Part shown: positions 55,528 through 64,000 of the stretch, in pieces
Numbering within the stretch: position 1 is the first letter of the stretch
How the letters are laid out: each line of letters starts with the position of its first letter
NCBI RefSeq assembly: GCF_022829385.1
Contig: NZ_JAKSXX010000101.1
Location: forward strand, 62,001-126,000
Reading direction: 5' to 3'
Origin: Methylobacterium sp. J-070
GTDB taxonomy: Bacteria > Pseudomonadota > Alphaproteobacteria > Rhizobiales > Beijerinckiaceae
DNA length: 64,000 nucleotides
The notes under the pieces: model-generated
Seen by the model: the letters and a program-made list of their open reading frames with translations, nothing else
Told to the model about the DNA's origin: nothing
The model's database searches: none
Translations under genes and position numbers: made by a program

Positions 55528-56574
55528 TCAGGCCGCCGCGGCCGCCAGCGCGCGCAGGTCGCCGACCAGCTCGTCCACCCGCTCGGGCCGGGCATCCCAG
55601 GCGAACATGAACCGCGCTCCGCCGCCGATGAAGGTGTAGAACCGCCAGCCCCGGGCCCGCAGGCCCTCCATGGTGGCGGGGGGCATGGTCAGGAAGACGG
55701 CGTTGGCCTCCACGGGGAACAGCGCCCGCACCCCCGGCAGCCCGGCGACGGATGCGGCGAAGCGGCGGGCGCAGGCATTTCCGTGGGTCGCGTTGGCCAG
55801 CCACGCGCCGCTCTCCAGCATGCCGACCCACGGCGCCGCCAGGAAGCGCATCTTCGAGGCGAGCTGTCCGGCCTGCTTGCACCGGTAGCCGAAATCCTCC
55901 GCGAGCTTGGGATCGAAGAACACCACCGCCTCGCCGGCATGCATGCCGTTCTTGGTGCCGCCGAAGCACAGCACGTCGATGCCGGCCCGCCAGGTCATGT
56001 CCGCCGGGCTGCAGCCGAGGCTCGCGCAGGCGTTGGCGAAGCGCGAGCCGTCCATGTGCAGCGCGAGGCCGAGAGCCCGACAGGTCTCCGACAGGGCCCG
56101 CAGTTCGGCCAATGTATAGACCTGTCCGGTCTCGGTCGGCTGCGTGATCGTGACCACCCGGGGCCGCGGGAAATGGATGTCGGTGCGGTTGGCGGCGAGG
56201 CCGCGGATCGCCTCCGGGGTGAGTTTGCCCCCCTCGGTCCGGACCGTCAGCAGCTTGGAGCCGTTGGAGAAGAATTCCGGCGCCCCGCACTCGTCGGTCT
56301 CGACATGGGCCGAGTCGGCGCAGATCACGCTGTGGTAGGATTGACAGAGCGCGGCCAGGGCCAGGGCGTTGGCCGCCGTGCCGTTGAAGGCGAAGAACAC
56401 CTCGCACCCGGTCTCGAACAGGCGGCGGAACGCGTCCGCGGCCCGGACCGTCCAGGCATCCTCGCCGTAGGCCGGCGCGTGTCCGCGATTGGCCGCCTCC
56501 ATGGCGGCCCAGGCCTCCGGGCAGATGCCGGAGTAGTTGTCGCTGGCGAATTGCTGCGAGTCGTCGTGCTGCAT
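55528..56574 (-). CDS. ltaE: Low-specificity L-threonine aldolase
   Basis: A 348-residue PLP enzyme that cleaves threonine to glycine and acetaldehyde. The PLP lysine is K208 in CFGGTKNGM, and the family segments FASDNYSG near the start and HMDGSRFANA (Asp in contact with PLP) are present. Glycine feeds C1 and serine metabolism, relevant to methylotrophs. It stands alone. Confidence 0.9.
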   Translation of the reverse strand: MQHDDSQQFASDNYSGICPEAWAAMEAANRGHAPAYGEDAWTVRAADAFRRLFETGCEVFFAFNGTAANALALAALCQSYHSVICADSAHVETDECGAPEFFSNGSKLLTVRTEGGKLTPEAIRGLAANRTDIHFPRPRVVTITQPTETGQVYTLAELRALSETCRALGLALHMDGSRFANACASLGCSPADMTWRAGIDVLCFGGTKNGMHAGEAVVFFDPKLAEDFGYRCKQAGQLASKMRFLAAPWVGMLESGAWLANATHGNACARRFAASVAGLPGVRALFPVEANAVFLTMPPATMEGLRARGWRFYTFIGGGARFMFAWDARPERVDELVGDLRALAAAAA

Positions 56575-56897
56575 CGGCGCAGCCTAGAGCCGCCGCCGAG
56601 CGCGTTGCAATCGGCCCGGGCTGCAAATCGTGGGCACACAGGGCTGGCGTGCATCGGACCGGTCGCAGTCTCCGAGCATGAACGATCGACGCGGCGACGG
56701 CGAAGATCGGTCGTGCGAAGCTGTTGGAACTGGTTCGCGCTTGGTGTAGAAGGCGCGCCAAGGCGTGGGCTCCACGCCGATTCGGAAACCGACGTTCCCG
56801 TCCCTCCCGGGTTCATCCCGGGCGAGGGACGTTGCCGGTTTCCAGATCGGCGGCGGGCTGCGCGAGCCCAAAATTCAGGTCCAGAGGATCAAGTCCG
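56575..56897. other. Upstream region of rpsU
   Basis: A 323-base gap between divergent genes. A weak promoter-like pair (TTGGAA at 56724-56729, TGTAGA at 56745-56750, 15 bases apart) precedes rpsU by about 150 bases. AGAGGA before the TTG start serves as the ribosome site. No gene is seen. Confidence 0.4.
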
Positions 56898-57233
56898 TTG
56901 CAGGTACTCGTTCGCGACAACAACGTCGATCAAGCGCTCCGCGTCCTCAAGAAGAAGATGCAGCGCGAGGGCATCTTCCGCGAGATGAAGCAGCGCAAGG
57001 CTTATGAGAAGCCGTCCGTGCGCAAGGCTCGCGAGAAGGCCGAGGCCGTCCGCCGCGCCCGCAAGCAGGCCCGCAAGACCGCGATCCGCGAGGGCCTGAT
57101 CGCCGCGCCGAAGCCGAAGCCCCGTTTCCCCGCCGGCAGCCGCCGTCCCGGTTTCCCGTCGCCGTCGGCGGCCGGACCGCAGGGCGGCAACGCCTCCGGC
57201 CAGACCCCGGTCAGCCCGGCGACCGTCGCCTGA
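56898..57233 (+). CDS. rpsU: 30S ribosomal protein S21
   Basis: A 111-residue S21. The family start [20 protein letters not shown] is present, followed by the basic [13 protein letters not shown] helix. It has a ~40-residue Pro/Gly-rich C-terminal tail ([15 protein letters not shown]...), longer than typical S21 (~70-75 residues). The family start requires the TTG at 56898; no ATG or GTG gives it. A strong terminator follows. Confidence 0.92.
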   Translation: MQVLVRDNNVDQALRVLKKKMQREGIFREMKQRKAYEKPSVRKAREKAEAVRRARKQARKTAIREGLIAAPKPKPRFPAGSRRPGFPSPSAAGPQGGNASGQTPVSPATVA

Positions 57234-57255
57234 GCGACGCCATCTCGGTTTCGAG

Positions 57256-57288
57256 AAAGCCCGGCCCGCGCGAGCGGCCGGGCTTTTT
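57256..57288 (+). terminator. Rho-independent terminator of rpsU
   Basis: AAAGCCCGGCC / GGCCGGGCTTT forms an 11-base stem followed by a T-run, 23 bases after the stop. Confidence 0.85.
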
Positions 57289-57714
57289 CTTTGCGGTGGG
57301 ACCTGCGGTTTCCGTTCGCAGGGCGTCTTCGCGGGCATGACCGGCGCTTGAAGCCGGCTGTTCCGCGCGCCTCCGGATCGGCGGGTTGCTGAAGCCACGG
57401 ATCGTACGGGTGATCCGGCCGCCGGACGGCACTCGGGTCCCCAAGCGCCTGCGGCCTCCGATGGTCGCATGTCGGCTTCCGCGCGGCGCGACAGGCCGCT
57501 CGCCCGGGCGGGAGAGGTGGCCTGCGCCTCATGCTGCCGGGTCGCTACCGATGATGTATGGCTCCCGTAGCCCGTGAGGGAGCGCGGGTCGGCGGCTCCG
57601 CGCCCGGGATGGGCGACCATCGCGGCTCTGCGGCGGAGGGATCGGGCCGGGACGACGTCCCGCACAGGGGAAGCGCCGCTGCTCTGCCGCCTTCGGAAGC
57701 GGGTTTCCCCGCCT

Positions 57715-57738
57715 CCGACCCCTGCCGACGCAGGGGCC
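57715..57738. repeat. Family A repeat fragment
   Basis: CCGACCCCTGCCGACGCAGG followed by GGCC is the reverse complement of the GGCCCCTGCGTCGGCAGGGG module at 55,223-55,242. Only this module is recognisable, so it is a partial copy. Confidence 0.5.
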
Positions 57739-57752
57739 CGCCGGTCCGCCGC

Positions 57753-58145
57753 TCAGGCCGCCTTGGCGGCGATCGTGGCGCGCTCGGCCTGGACCAGGAC
57801 ATCGAGCGCCCGCCACGGCTTCTGCATGTACACCGCCTGATCGGGCAGGCGCGCGTCCCGGCTCGCCCCGGAGGTGACGACCACGCGCACGTCTGGCCAG
57901 CGGCGGCCGACTGCCTGGGCGAGGGAGATCCCGTCCATGGCGCCCGGAAGGCGCACGTCGGCGAAGAGCAGCGCCACGGTGACGTCGGCGCGTTCGAGCA
58001 CCGACAGGGCGGCCTCGGCGCTCTCGCAGGCGATCACGCCGAGATCCGTCTCCTCCAGCACCGCGGTTGCGAGGTCGCGCACCGCCGCGTCGTCCTCCAC
58101 CACGAGGGCCACGGGGCCGGAACTATCGGGCTGTGCGCGATCCAT
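57753..58145 (-). CDS. Single-domain response regulator
   Basis: A 130-residue receiver domain. The acidic pocket is D18-D19 (VVEDDA), phosphorylated Asp is D63 (LFADVRLP), switch is T91 (VVTSGAS) and Lys is K109 (MQKPW). The start at 58145 is ATG. No kinase or output gene is adjacent, and the gene is divergent from the amidotransferase gene. Confidence 0.8.
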   Translation of the reverse strand: MDRAQPDSSGPVALVVEDDAAVRDLATAVLEETDLGVIACESAEAALSVLERADVTVALLFADVRLPGAMDGISLAQAVGRRWPDVRVVVTSGASRDARLPDQAVYMQKPWRALDVLVQAERATIAAKAA

Positions 58146-58467
58146 GAAGGTCTCCTGCTCTCGGTGCGTTGCCCCGCCTCGGGTCACGGTCCCGTCAATG
58201 GGCTTCTGATTCCCCGATTCGGCCATGCTGGCCTGTCACGAGCCGGCTCACAAGAGTCATAGCGAATCAGCGGCCGTCTGCCTGCCATGCGGTCAGATGG
58301 GGTCACTTCCGTGCGGAACGCCCGAATTTGGCGCACGGACCGCTCGGTTAAGAAACTGTTCACCGAAGCGGCCCGACTGTTAACCTGCTGCGAGCGAGCC
58401 GACCCATTCCGACGGTGCATCTCCATCGGATCCAACGCGGACCAGAGCTGAAGGATCGACGTCCCAC
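58146..58467. promoter_or_regulatory. Divergent regulatory region with CtrA-like box
   Basis: A 322-base gap. TTAA-GAAACTG-TTCA at 58348-58362 is a near match to the CtrA box with one mismatch in the second half site; a further TTAACC lies at 58380-58385. GANTC sites occur at 58255-58259 and 58265-58269. The gene controlled would be the amidotransferase or the receiver. Confidence 0.4.
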
Positions 58468-59259
58468 ATGTGCCGTTTCCTCGCCTATAGCGGTGAGCCG
58501 GTCTTCCTCTCTGACCTCGTCTGCGCGCCGACCCACTCGCTGGTGCACCAGTCGTTGCACGCCGATGAGGGGAAGACTGAAACCAACGGCGACGGGTTCG
58601 GCATCGGCTGGTACGCCGAGCGCCCCGAACCGGGCGTCTATCGCGACATCTCGCCGGCCTGGTCGGACGAGAATCTCGTCAACCTCTGCGGGCAGGTTCG
58701 GGCGCGGACGTTCTTCGCGCATGTCCGCGCCTCCACGGGTACCGCGACCGCCCGGGCCAATTGCCACCCGTTCGCCTACGGCCGGCACCTGTTCATGCAT
58801 AACGGCCAGATCGGCGGCTACCATCGGATCAAGCGCCGGCTCGAGGCCCTGATCCCGGACGCGTACTACGATCATCGCCGCGGCAGCACCGATTCCGAAG
58901 CGATCTTCCTGCTCGCACTCGCCAACGGCCTCGAGGAGGATCCGGTCGGCGCGATGGCGCGGACGCTGAAATCCATCCGCGAGGTGATGGAGGCCGCCAA
59001 CGTCTGCGAGCCGTTGCGCTTCACCGCGCTGCTCACCGACGGCGAGACGCTCACCGCCTACCGCTGGGCCTGCGACGGCCGCCCGCCGAGCCTGTATTTC
59101 CGCGATGGCCCCGGCGGCATCGTGGTCGTCTCCGAGCCGATCGACGGCTGCCGCGAGGGCTGGCAGGTCGTGCCGAAGGGCGGCACGCTCCGGGCGCGCC
59201 GCGGGGCGCCCGCACTCGTACAGGGTCCGGAGGCCGTCCGCGCCCGCGCCGCCGCCTGA
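58468..59259 (+). CDS. Class II glutamine amidotransferase (YafJ-like)
   Basis: A 263-residue N-terminal-nucleophile amidotransferase. The catalytic Cys is Cys2 (MCRFLAYSG), exposed after Met removal, and the glutamine-binding segments [17 protein letters not shown] and MHNGQIGGY are present. Such stand-alone proteins (YafJ, EgtC-like) hydrolyse glutamine or gamma-glutamyl amides. No ergothioneine partner gene is adjacent. The substrate is unknown. Confidence 0.85.
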   Translation: MCRFLAYSGEPVFLSDLVCAPTHSLVHQSLHADEGKTETNGDGFGIGWYAERPEPGVYRDISPAWSDENLVNLCGQVRARTFFAHVRASTGTATARANCHPFAYGRHLFMHNGQIGGYHRIKRRLEALIPDAYYDHRRGSTDSEAIFLLALANGLEEDPVGAMARTLKSIREVMEAANVCEPLRFTALLTDGETLTAYRWACDGRPPSLYFRDGPGGIVVVSEPIDGCREGWQVVPKGGTLRARRGAPALVQGPEAVRARAAA

Positions 59260-59357
59260 ACGCTGCCCCCAGCCATGCCGCCGGGGGCATTGCCGCGGCG
59301 CGCCACGCTGCCACATTCCGACCACGGCCCGTCGTGCGGCCGGGTGGGAAACGACCG

Positions 59358-60791
59358 ATGTATCCGGATACCGAGCTTCACATCGCCGGGCGCTGGCGCG
59401 CGGGCGCCGACCGGGAAACCCTGGGGGTCCTGAACCCGGCGACCGGCGAGACCATCGGCCAGTGCGCCGTCGCCACCACGGCGGATCTCGACGAGGCCCT
59501 GGCGGCCGCGGCCCGGGCCTTCCCGGCCTGGCGGAAGGTCGCGCCGTTCGAGCGCGCCAAGGTGATGCGCAAGGCCGCCGACCTGCTGCGCGCCCGGGTG
59601 GACGACATCGCCCGGACCATGACCCTCGAGCAGGGCAAGCCCCTGGCCGAGTCGCGGGTCGAGACCCTGGCGGCCGCCGACATCATCGACTGGTTCGCCG
59701 AGGAGGGTAAGCGCGCCTATGGCCGCGTCATCCCGGGCCGCGCCGACGGCGTGCTGCAGGCGGTGGTGCGCGAACCGGTCGGCCCGGTGGCGTGCTTCAC
59801 CCCCTGGAACTTCCCGATCAACCAGGCCGTCCGCAAGATCTCGGCGGCGCTCTGCACCGGCTGCACGGTGATCCTCAAGGGCCCGGAGGACACGCCAGCG
59901 AGCTGCGCCGCGCTGGTCCGCGCCTTCCTGGATGCCGGCATCCCGGGCGACGCGCTCTCGCTGGTCTACGGCGATCCGGCGACCATCTCGGCCTACCTGA
60001 TCCCGCACCCGGTCATCCGGAAGATCTCGTTCACCGGGTCCACGGTGGTCGGCAAGCAGCTCGCCGCGCTGGCCGGCGCCCACATGAAGCGCGCCACCAT
60101 GGAACTGGGCGGCCACGCCCCGGCCATCGTGTTCGGGGACGCCGACGTGGAGAAGGCGGTGGCCGTCCTCGCCCCGTCCAAGTTCCGCAACGCCGGCCAG
60201 GTCTGCGTCTCGCCGACCCGCTTCCTGGTGCACGATTCGGTGTTCGACCGCTTCGTCGAGGGCTTCACCGGCTACGCCAAGGCCGCGAAGGTCGGCGACG
60301 GGCTCGATCCCGATACCAAGATGGGCCCGCTGATCCACGGGCGCCGCCTGGAGGCGATCGAGGCGCTGACGGCGGACGCCGAGTCGGCCGGGGCGTCGCT
60401 GCGGGCGGGCGGCAAGCGCATCGGCAATCGCGGCAACTTCTTCGAGCCGACCGTCTTCACCGAGGTGCCCCTGAGCGCCCGGATGATGAACGAGGAGCCG
60501 TTCGGCCCGGTGGCGATGATCAACCGGTTCTCCGAGGACGACGAGGCGCTCGCCGAGGCGAACCGCCTGCCCTACGGGCTCGCCGCCTACGCCTATACCC
60601 GCTCGGCCGAGCGGGCGGCCCGGGTGTCGAACGCGGTCGAGAGCGGGATGATCTCGATCAACCACCACGGCCTCGCCCTCCCGGAGACGCCGTTCGGCGG
60701 CGTCAAGGATTCGGGCTACGGCAGCGAGGGCGGCCCGGAGGCGCTCGACGCCTATCTGGTGACCAAGTTCGTCACGCAGGCGAATTTCTGA
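59358..60791 (+). CDS. Succinate-semialdehyde dehydrogenase-type aldehyde dehydrogenase
   Basis: A 477-residue aldehyde dehydrogenase. The catalytic Cys is Cys283 (AGQVCVSP) and the general base is Glu249 (MELGGHAP), 34 residues apart as in the family. FTPWNFP and [10 protein letters not shown] are cofactor-binding segments. The ATG at 59358 ([13 protein letters not shown]) fits the family. It is closest to GabD/SSADH, so the likely reaction is succinate semialdehyde to succinate, but related aldehydes are possible. Confidence 0.85.
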   Translation: MYPDTELHIAGRWRAGADRETLGVLNPATGETIGQCAVATTADLDEALAAAARAFPAWRKVAPFERAKVMRKAADLLRARVDDIARTMTLEQGKPLAESRVETLAAADIIDWFAEEGKRAYGRVIPGRADGVLQAVVREPVGPVACFTPWNFPINQAVRKISAALCTGCTVILKGPEDTPASCAALVRAFLDAGIPGDALSLVYGDPATISAYLIPHPVIRKISFTGSTVVGKQLAALAGAHMKRATMELGGHAPAIVFGDADVEKAVAVLAPSKFRNAGQVCVSPTRFLVHDSVFDRFVEGFTGYAKAAKVGDGLDPDTKMGPLIHGRRLEAIEALTADAESAGASLRAGGKRIGNRGNFFEPTVFTEVPLSARMMNEEPFGPVAMINRFSEDDEALAEANRLPYGLAAYAYTRSAERAARVSNAVESGMISINHHGLALPETPFGGVKDSGYGSEGGPEALDAYLVTKFVTQANF

Positions 60792-60807
60792 TCGGACGCG
60801 CGACGCA

Positions 60808-61014
60808 TCAGTAGTGGGGTGGCGGCGGCTCCACCCCACGCGGGGCGGCCCGGGCGGCCGCCTCCTCCACCTGGTCCCGCAGGCCCTCGACCTGCCGGAC
60901 GAGGCGGTCGATCACCCGCCATTGCTCGGTCACGGTCCGGTTCAGGTCCTCGATCGTCGCCTCCTGCTCGGTGAGACGCATCTCGAGACGATCGGTCCGG
61001 TTTGGCTCGTCCAT
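60808..61014 (-). CDS. slyX: SlyX family protein
   Basis: A 68-residue helical protein (MDEPNRTDRLEMRLTEQEAT...) ending EPPPPHY, the typical SlyX C-terminus. The function is unknown. It converges on the aldehyde dehydrogenase gene. Confidence 0.85.
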   Translation of the reverse strand: MDEPNRTDRLEMRLTEQEATIEDLNRTVTEQWRVIDRLVRQVEGLRDQVEEAAARAAPRGVEPPPPHY

Positions 61015-61338
61015 GTCCGATTTCCCTTCGGACACCGGCAGGGCTGCGCGCGACCTCCTCCGTCCCGAGGCCCGAAACCGTATCAGAGCGCGCCTGTGCC
61101 GCAACCCGGAACGACACGTCCGGCAGAAGGGCGCGAGGCGCGCCGCGCACGGAGCTGTAACAGGCGCCATCGCAGCCCGCTGGTCCCGGAGACGGAGCGG
61201 ACCGCCTGGGCCTGCGCGGTGCTCTGGGACCGGCTGGCGCCTGACCCGGTCGGCGGAACGCCGGGACCCGGGACGCCGCCTCGATAACATCGCCGCGCGC
61301 AGAGACGGCGGCGCCGAAGCCGTCGACCGTAGGTCGTT
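61015..61338. other. Intergenic region between slyX and the diguanylate cyclase gene
   Basis: A 324-base gap. I see no gene or clear signal; it must hold the slyX promoter. Confidence 0.4.
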
Positions 61339-62490
61339 TCAGGCGGCCCGGGCCGCGGGCTCGGCCAGGGCCACCCGGTCGCGGCCACCGTTCTTGGCCG
61401 CGTAGAGCGCAGTGTCGGCCTGCTGCATCAGCGCCTCGTAGCCGACCCCGCGGTACAGCTGCGCGACCCCGATGCTGACGCTGACGCGCAGGCCGGGGAG
61501 TTCGGGCACCACGAGCTGCGCGAAGGTCCGGCGCAGCTCCTCGGCGCGGGCCAGGGCCTCGGCGGCCGAGACGTGCGGCAGCAGGCAGCCGAATTCCTCA
61601 CCGCCCAGGCGCCCCAGCAGCGCACCCCGGGGCAACAGGGACGCCGCAATGGTACAGAACCCGACCAGCACGGCATCGCCGACCGCGTGGCCGTGGACGT
61701 CGTTGACGGCCTTGAACCGATCGAGGTCGATGAGCAGCAGCGCGCCGTCCCGGTGTCCGTCGATCGCCGCGAGGGCCGCCTCCGCGAAGGCCCGGCGGTT
61801 GGGCACGCCCGTGAGCGCGTCCGTCGAGGCGGCGATGCGCTGCTCGCGCTCGGCCCGCTCCTTCACGAGCGCCATGAAGGTGAACGCCGAGGCGATCGAA
61901 AACAGCATGGCGGCGAAGCACAGGATCGCCACCCAGGGCGAGTTCAGCGGGTTCGGGCCGAGCATCGGCGGACCCAGCAGCGTCGCGGGGATCCGGACGA
62001 AGTAGAAGAGGCCGTGCAGGCCCAATACGGCTCCGGCGCTGATCCGGGATGCGAGGCGCTCCCCACGGCCCTGCCAGATCTCCGCGGCGGCGCAGCCGCA
62101 ATAGGCCGTCGCCGCCGCCGAGGCGTACAGAACGCGCAGGCTGATCGAGGCGTAGAACGCCGGGACGCAGCAGAGGACGCACCACACGGCTGCGCCCGCC
62201 ATCGCCAGATCCAACCGGGCGCTCCGGCCCTCGAACGAGCGGACGCCGCTCCAGATCAGGCCGTAGGCCGCCAGCACCACGGCGTTGGCCAGGCCGATCG
62301 ACACCACGTCGGGGATCTGGCCGCGCAGGGCCAGACCGGCCGAGCCCACCGACCCGACGAGATGCGAAGCCCCCCACAGGGCGAGCGCGCGGCAGTCGCG
62401 CGCCTGACGCCAGCTTGCCAGGAACAGCGTGCCGACCAGCAGGGTCGTGGCGGAACTGACGATCAGCAGGGTGGCGGGATCAAGCTGCAC
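61339..62490 (-). CDS. Membrane-bound diguanylate cyclase
   Basis: A 383-residue protein. About six membrane segments fill the first ~210 residues, and a GGDEF domain follows (about 230-370) with the active GGEEF signature. The inhibitory RxxD site is incomplete: the sequence upstream is RGALLGRLGGEEF, so the Asp is replaced. The GTG at 62490 is a likely start because the upstream frame is not membrane-like in a consistent way and has an AT-rich patch (62560-62610) that may be the promoter; longer starts to 62790 are possible. It should make c-di-GMP. Confidence 0.8.
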   Translation of the reverse strand: MQLDPATLLIVSSATTLLVGTLFLASWRQARDCRALALWGASHLVGSVGSAGLALRGQIPDVVSIGLANAVVLAAYGLIWSGVRSFEGRSARLDLAMAGAAVWCVLCCVPAFYASISLRVLYASAAATAYCGCAAAEIWQGRGERLASRISAGAVLGLHGLFYFVRIPATLLGPPMLGPNPLNSPWVAILCFAAMLFSIASAFTFMALVKERAEREQRIAASTDALTGVPNRRAFAEAALAAIDGHRDGALLLIDLDRFKAVNDVHGHAVGDAVLVGFCTIAASLLPRGALLGRLGGEEFGCLLPHVSAAEALARAEELRRTFAQLVVPELPGLRVSVSIGVAQLYRGVGYEALMQQADTALYAAKNGGRDRVALAEPAARAA

Positions 62491-62848
62491 GACCGTCCAT
62501 CGATCTCCGTTCCCCGGCGATCCCCGACTCGCCGTCACGGAGGTGAGCGCCGATTCGACCAATAATAACAGGATGATAGAGACTTGTTTACAATGCAATA
62601 ACCCATTGGACTGGAATGGAATCCCCGACCGAGTCGGGCGGCCCCGTTTCGCCGAGGGGTCACTGAGCGCCCGGGTTTCCGCGAACAGCGACATCCTGAA
62701 CGGCGAATGCTTTCCCTCGGCGTGCGGAACCCCGAGCGCGCCTCGGTCGACGTCGGTTATCCGGGCCGAGGAAGGCGCAGGGCTCCCCACGCTCCGGAGG
62801 TGTCAGACCGGGAGGCCCGACACCTCGGGACGCCTGGCGGAATCCGGC
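62491..62848. other. Region between the cyclase gene and the NRPS-like gene
   Basis: A 358-base stretch. An AT-rich patch at about 62560-62610, exceptional for this window, probably carries the cyclase promoter. If the cyclase starts further upstream, part of this is coding. No other gene is supported. Confidence 0.4.
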
Positions 62849-64000
62849 TCAGGCCGCGTGGATCACCGGAACCGCCGGTGCCCCTTCCCATTCGGTATTG
62901 GCGGGGATCGATTCGCCCTTCATCACGATGGTCAGCGGCCGCAGCCGGGCGAAGTCGCCGACCTTGGTGTCGTACAGCACCGTCGAGAACGCCCCCACCG
63001 ACACGCCCTTGCCCACGACCACGCGGCCGATCTTCATGATCCGGTCCTCGTAGAGATGGGTCTGGAGCGCCGAGACACGGTTGATCGTGGCGAAATCGCC
63101 GATCGTGACGCAATCGAACTCGGTGATGTCGGTGGTCAGCATGCACACCCCCTGGCCGACCTTCACGCCGAACAGACGCAGCACCCAGGGCAGGAACGGC
63201 GTGCCCTGGAGATGCTCCAGCAGCACCTTGCCGGCGAGCCCCCAGTAGGCCACCGCGATGGCCTCGGTGCGCATCGCCCACCAGGACCACATCGGCTGCA
63301 TGCCGGGCTTGTAGACACCCATCAGCAGCCACTTCATGGCGATCACCGCGCTCGACTGGATCAGCGCGATGGCGACGCTCGCCGTGACGAAGCTGATGGC
63401 CAGTCCCGACCAGTCCTTCTCGAGGATCGCCGGATAGAAGTACCAATCGATCACCGTGATCGCCAGGGTGATGTAGAGCATCGGCGAGAACGAGGTCGCG
63501 AAAGCCTCGAACACGCCGCGCCGCACCTTCGGCCACGTGCCGGGTTCGTAGGTCTGCGCGGTCGAGCCGAGATCGACCTTCTGCCGGGCGGGGAGCCGGA
63601 TCGGCGGCGAGCCGAACCACGTCTCGCCGGGACTCATGGCGTCGTTCGCGGGCGGCTTCGACTTGATGCCGATCAGCACGTCGTCGGGGATGATCGCGCC
63701 GGGCGGCACCACGGCGTCGTTGCCGACGAAGACCCGCGCGCCCGTTCGGGTCGGTTCCAGGTGCATCCAGCCGCGGCGGACCTCCTCCTCGCCGTACACG
63801 ACCTCGTCGGCGATGAAGTTCTTCGCGCCGACCTCGGCGAGGTCGTAGCGGCCGGCGAGGTTGGTCGAGATCTCGGCGCCGTGGCCCATATTGGCCCCCA
63901 TCAGCCGGTACCAGGCCCGCATGTAGACGGTGGCGAACAGCGACGAGAGCGTCTCCAGCGTCACCTCGACGGCGAGCGCCAGCGACCATTTCCGCAGGTA
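62849..64000 (-). CDS. C-terminal part of a Pls/PosA-type NRPS-like protein
   Basis: The frame is open to the right edge, so the 5' end lies outside the window and a GTG at 63964 is internal. The visible ~380 residues have about four membrane segments between two left-handed beta-helix (hexapeptide) regions, for example GNDAVVPPGAIIPDDVLIG and VGKGVSVGAFSTVLYDTKVG. This is the terminal domain of Pls/PosA-like nonribosomal peptide synthetases, such as epsilon-poly-lysine synthetase. The adenylation and carrier domains would lie to the right; the product is not predictable. Confidence 0.75.
   Translation of the reverse strand, partial: YLRKWSLALAVEVTLETLSSLFATVYMRAWYRLMGANMGHGAEISTNLAGRYDLAEVGAKNFIADEVVYGEEEVRRGWMHLEPTRTGARVFVGNDAVVPPGAIIPDDVLIGIKSKPPANDAMSPGETWFGSPPIRLPARQKVDLGSTAQTYEPGTWPKVRRGVFEAFATSFSPMLYITLAITVIDWYFYPAILEKDWSGLAISFVTASVAIALIQSSAVIAMKWLLMGVYKPGMQPMWSWWAMRTEAIAVAYWGLAGKVLLEHLQGTPFLPWVLRLFGVKVGQGVCMLTTDITEFDCVTIGDFATINRVSALQTHLYEDRIMKIGRVVVGKGVSVGAFSTVLYDTKVGDFARLRPLTIVMKGESIPANTEWEGAPAVPVIHAA

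Larger units (their letters stand above)
57234..57752. other. Intergenic region between rpsU and a receiver gene
   Basis: A 519-base gap. It holds the rpsU terminator at its left and a short family A repeat module at 57715-57738 at its right. Between them I see no supported gene, though short frames exist on both strands. Confidence 0.5.

Overview
The window is a high-GC (roughly 70%) stretch of alphaproteobacterial chromosome. CtrA, a fliX-flgI divergent pair, CreA, two DUF2865/OmpA-type envelope proteins and a complete oxalyl-CoA decarboxylase / formyl-CoA transferase / oxalate:formate antiporter set together suggest a Methylobacterium-like member of the Hyphomicrobiales. The genus is an inference; no rRNA or other taxonomic marker is present. 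I found no tRNA, rRNA, CRISPR array, transposase or prophage gene. Both window edges cut genes: a P-loop kinase-like protein on the left and the C-terminal part of a Pls/PosA-type NRPS-like protein on the right.

Layout. (1) 0-9.5 kb: oxalate module. The + strand carries the antiporter oxlT, oxc and an esterase; the - strand carries a lone PAS protein, frc and an HPP-CBS membrane protein. A similar dyad-containing 18-20 bp motif lies upstream of both arms, suggesting one shared regulator. (2) 9.5-11.4 kb: a KpsE-like polysaccharide-export protein and a glycine-rich stress protein. (3) 11.6-18.4 kb: flhA, a flippase-like membrane protein, fliI-fliJ and, divergently, the cell-cycle master regulator ctrA. 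(4) 18.4-31.3 kb: housekeeping and envelope genes (trypsin-like protease, cysS, creA, DUF2865, proline-rich OmpA, MFS pump, methyltransferase, gltX, FAD oxidoreductase, and a collagen-like lipoprotein translationally coupled to a small secreted protein). (5) 31.4-39 kb: a TadE-TadE/F-TadG triplet, a one-cysteine DksA, an AlgI/MBOAT O-acyltransferase with its partner, and a YegD-like Hsp70. (6) 39-49.3 kb: a HerA-like ATPase and the second flagellar block (fliX / flgI-flgJ-flgN and flgE-flgK-flgL), with a good sigma-54 promoter before flgE, a weaker one before flgI and CtrA-like boxes before flgI and flhA. (7) 49.5-64 kb: a BLUF photoreceptor paired with a CheY-like regulator, prfC, a DUF1800-DUF1501 pair, threonine aldolase, rpsU, a receiver protein, a class II glutamine amidotransferase, succinate-semialdehyde dehydrogenase, slyX, a diguanylate cyclase and the NRPS terminal domain.

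How it fits together. OxlT would exchange oxalate for formate, Frc would activate oxalate to oxalyl-CoA, and Oxc would decarboxylate it to formyl-CoA, which Frc recycles. The flagellar genes look wired to CtrA (early export apparatus and P-ring) and sigma-54 (hook), as in Caulobacter, and ctrA itself lies in the window with GANTC methylation sites in its promoter region. Intergenic regions contain several inverted-repeat elements, at least three of which share a sequence module.
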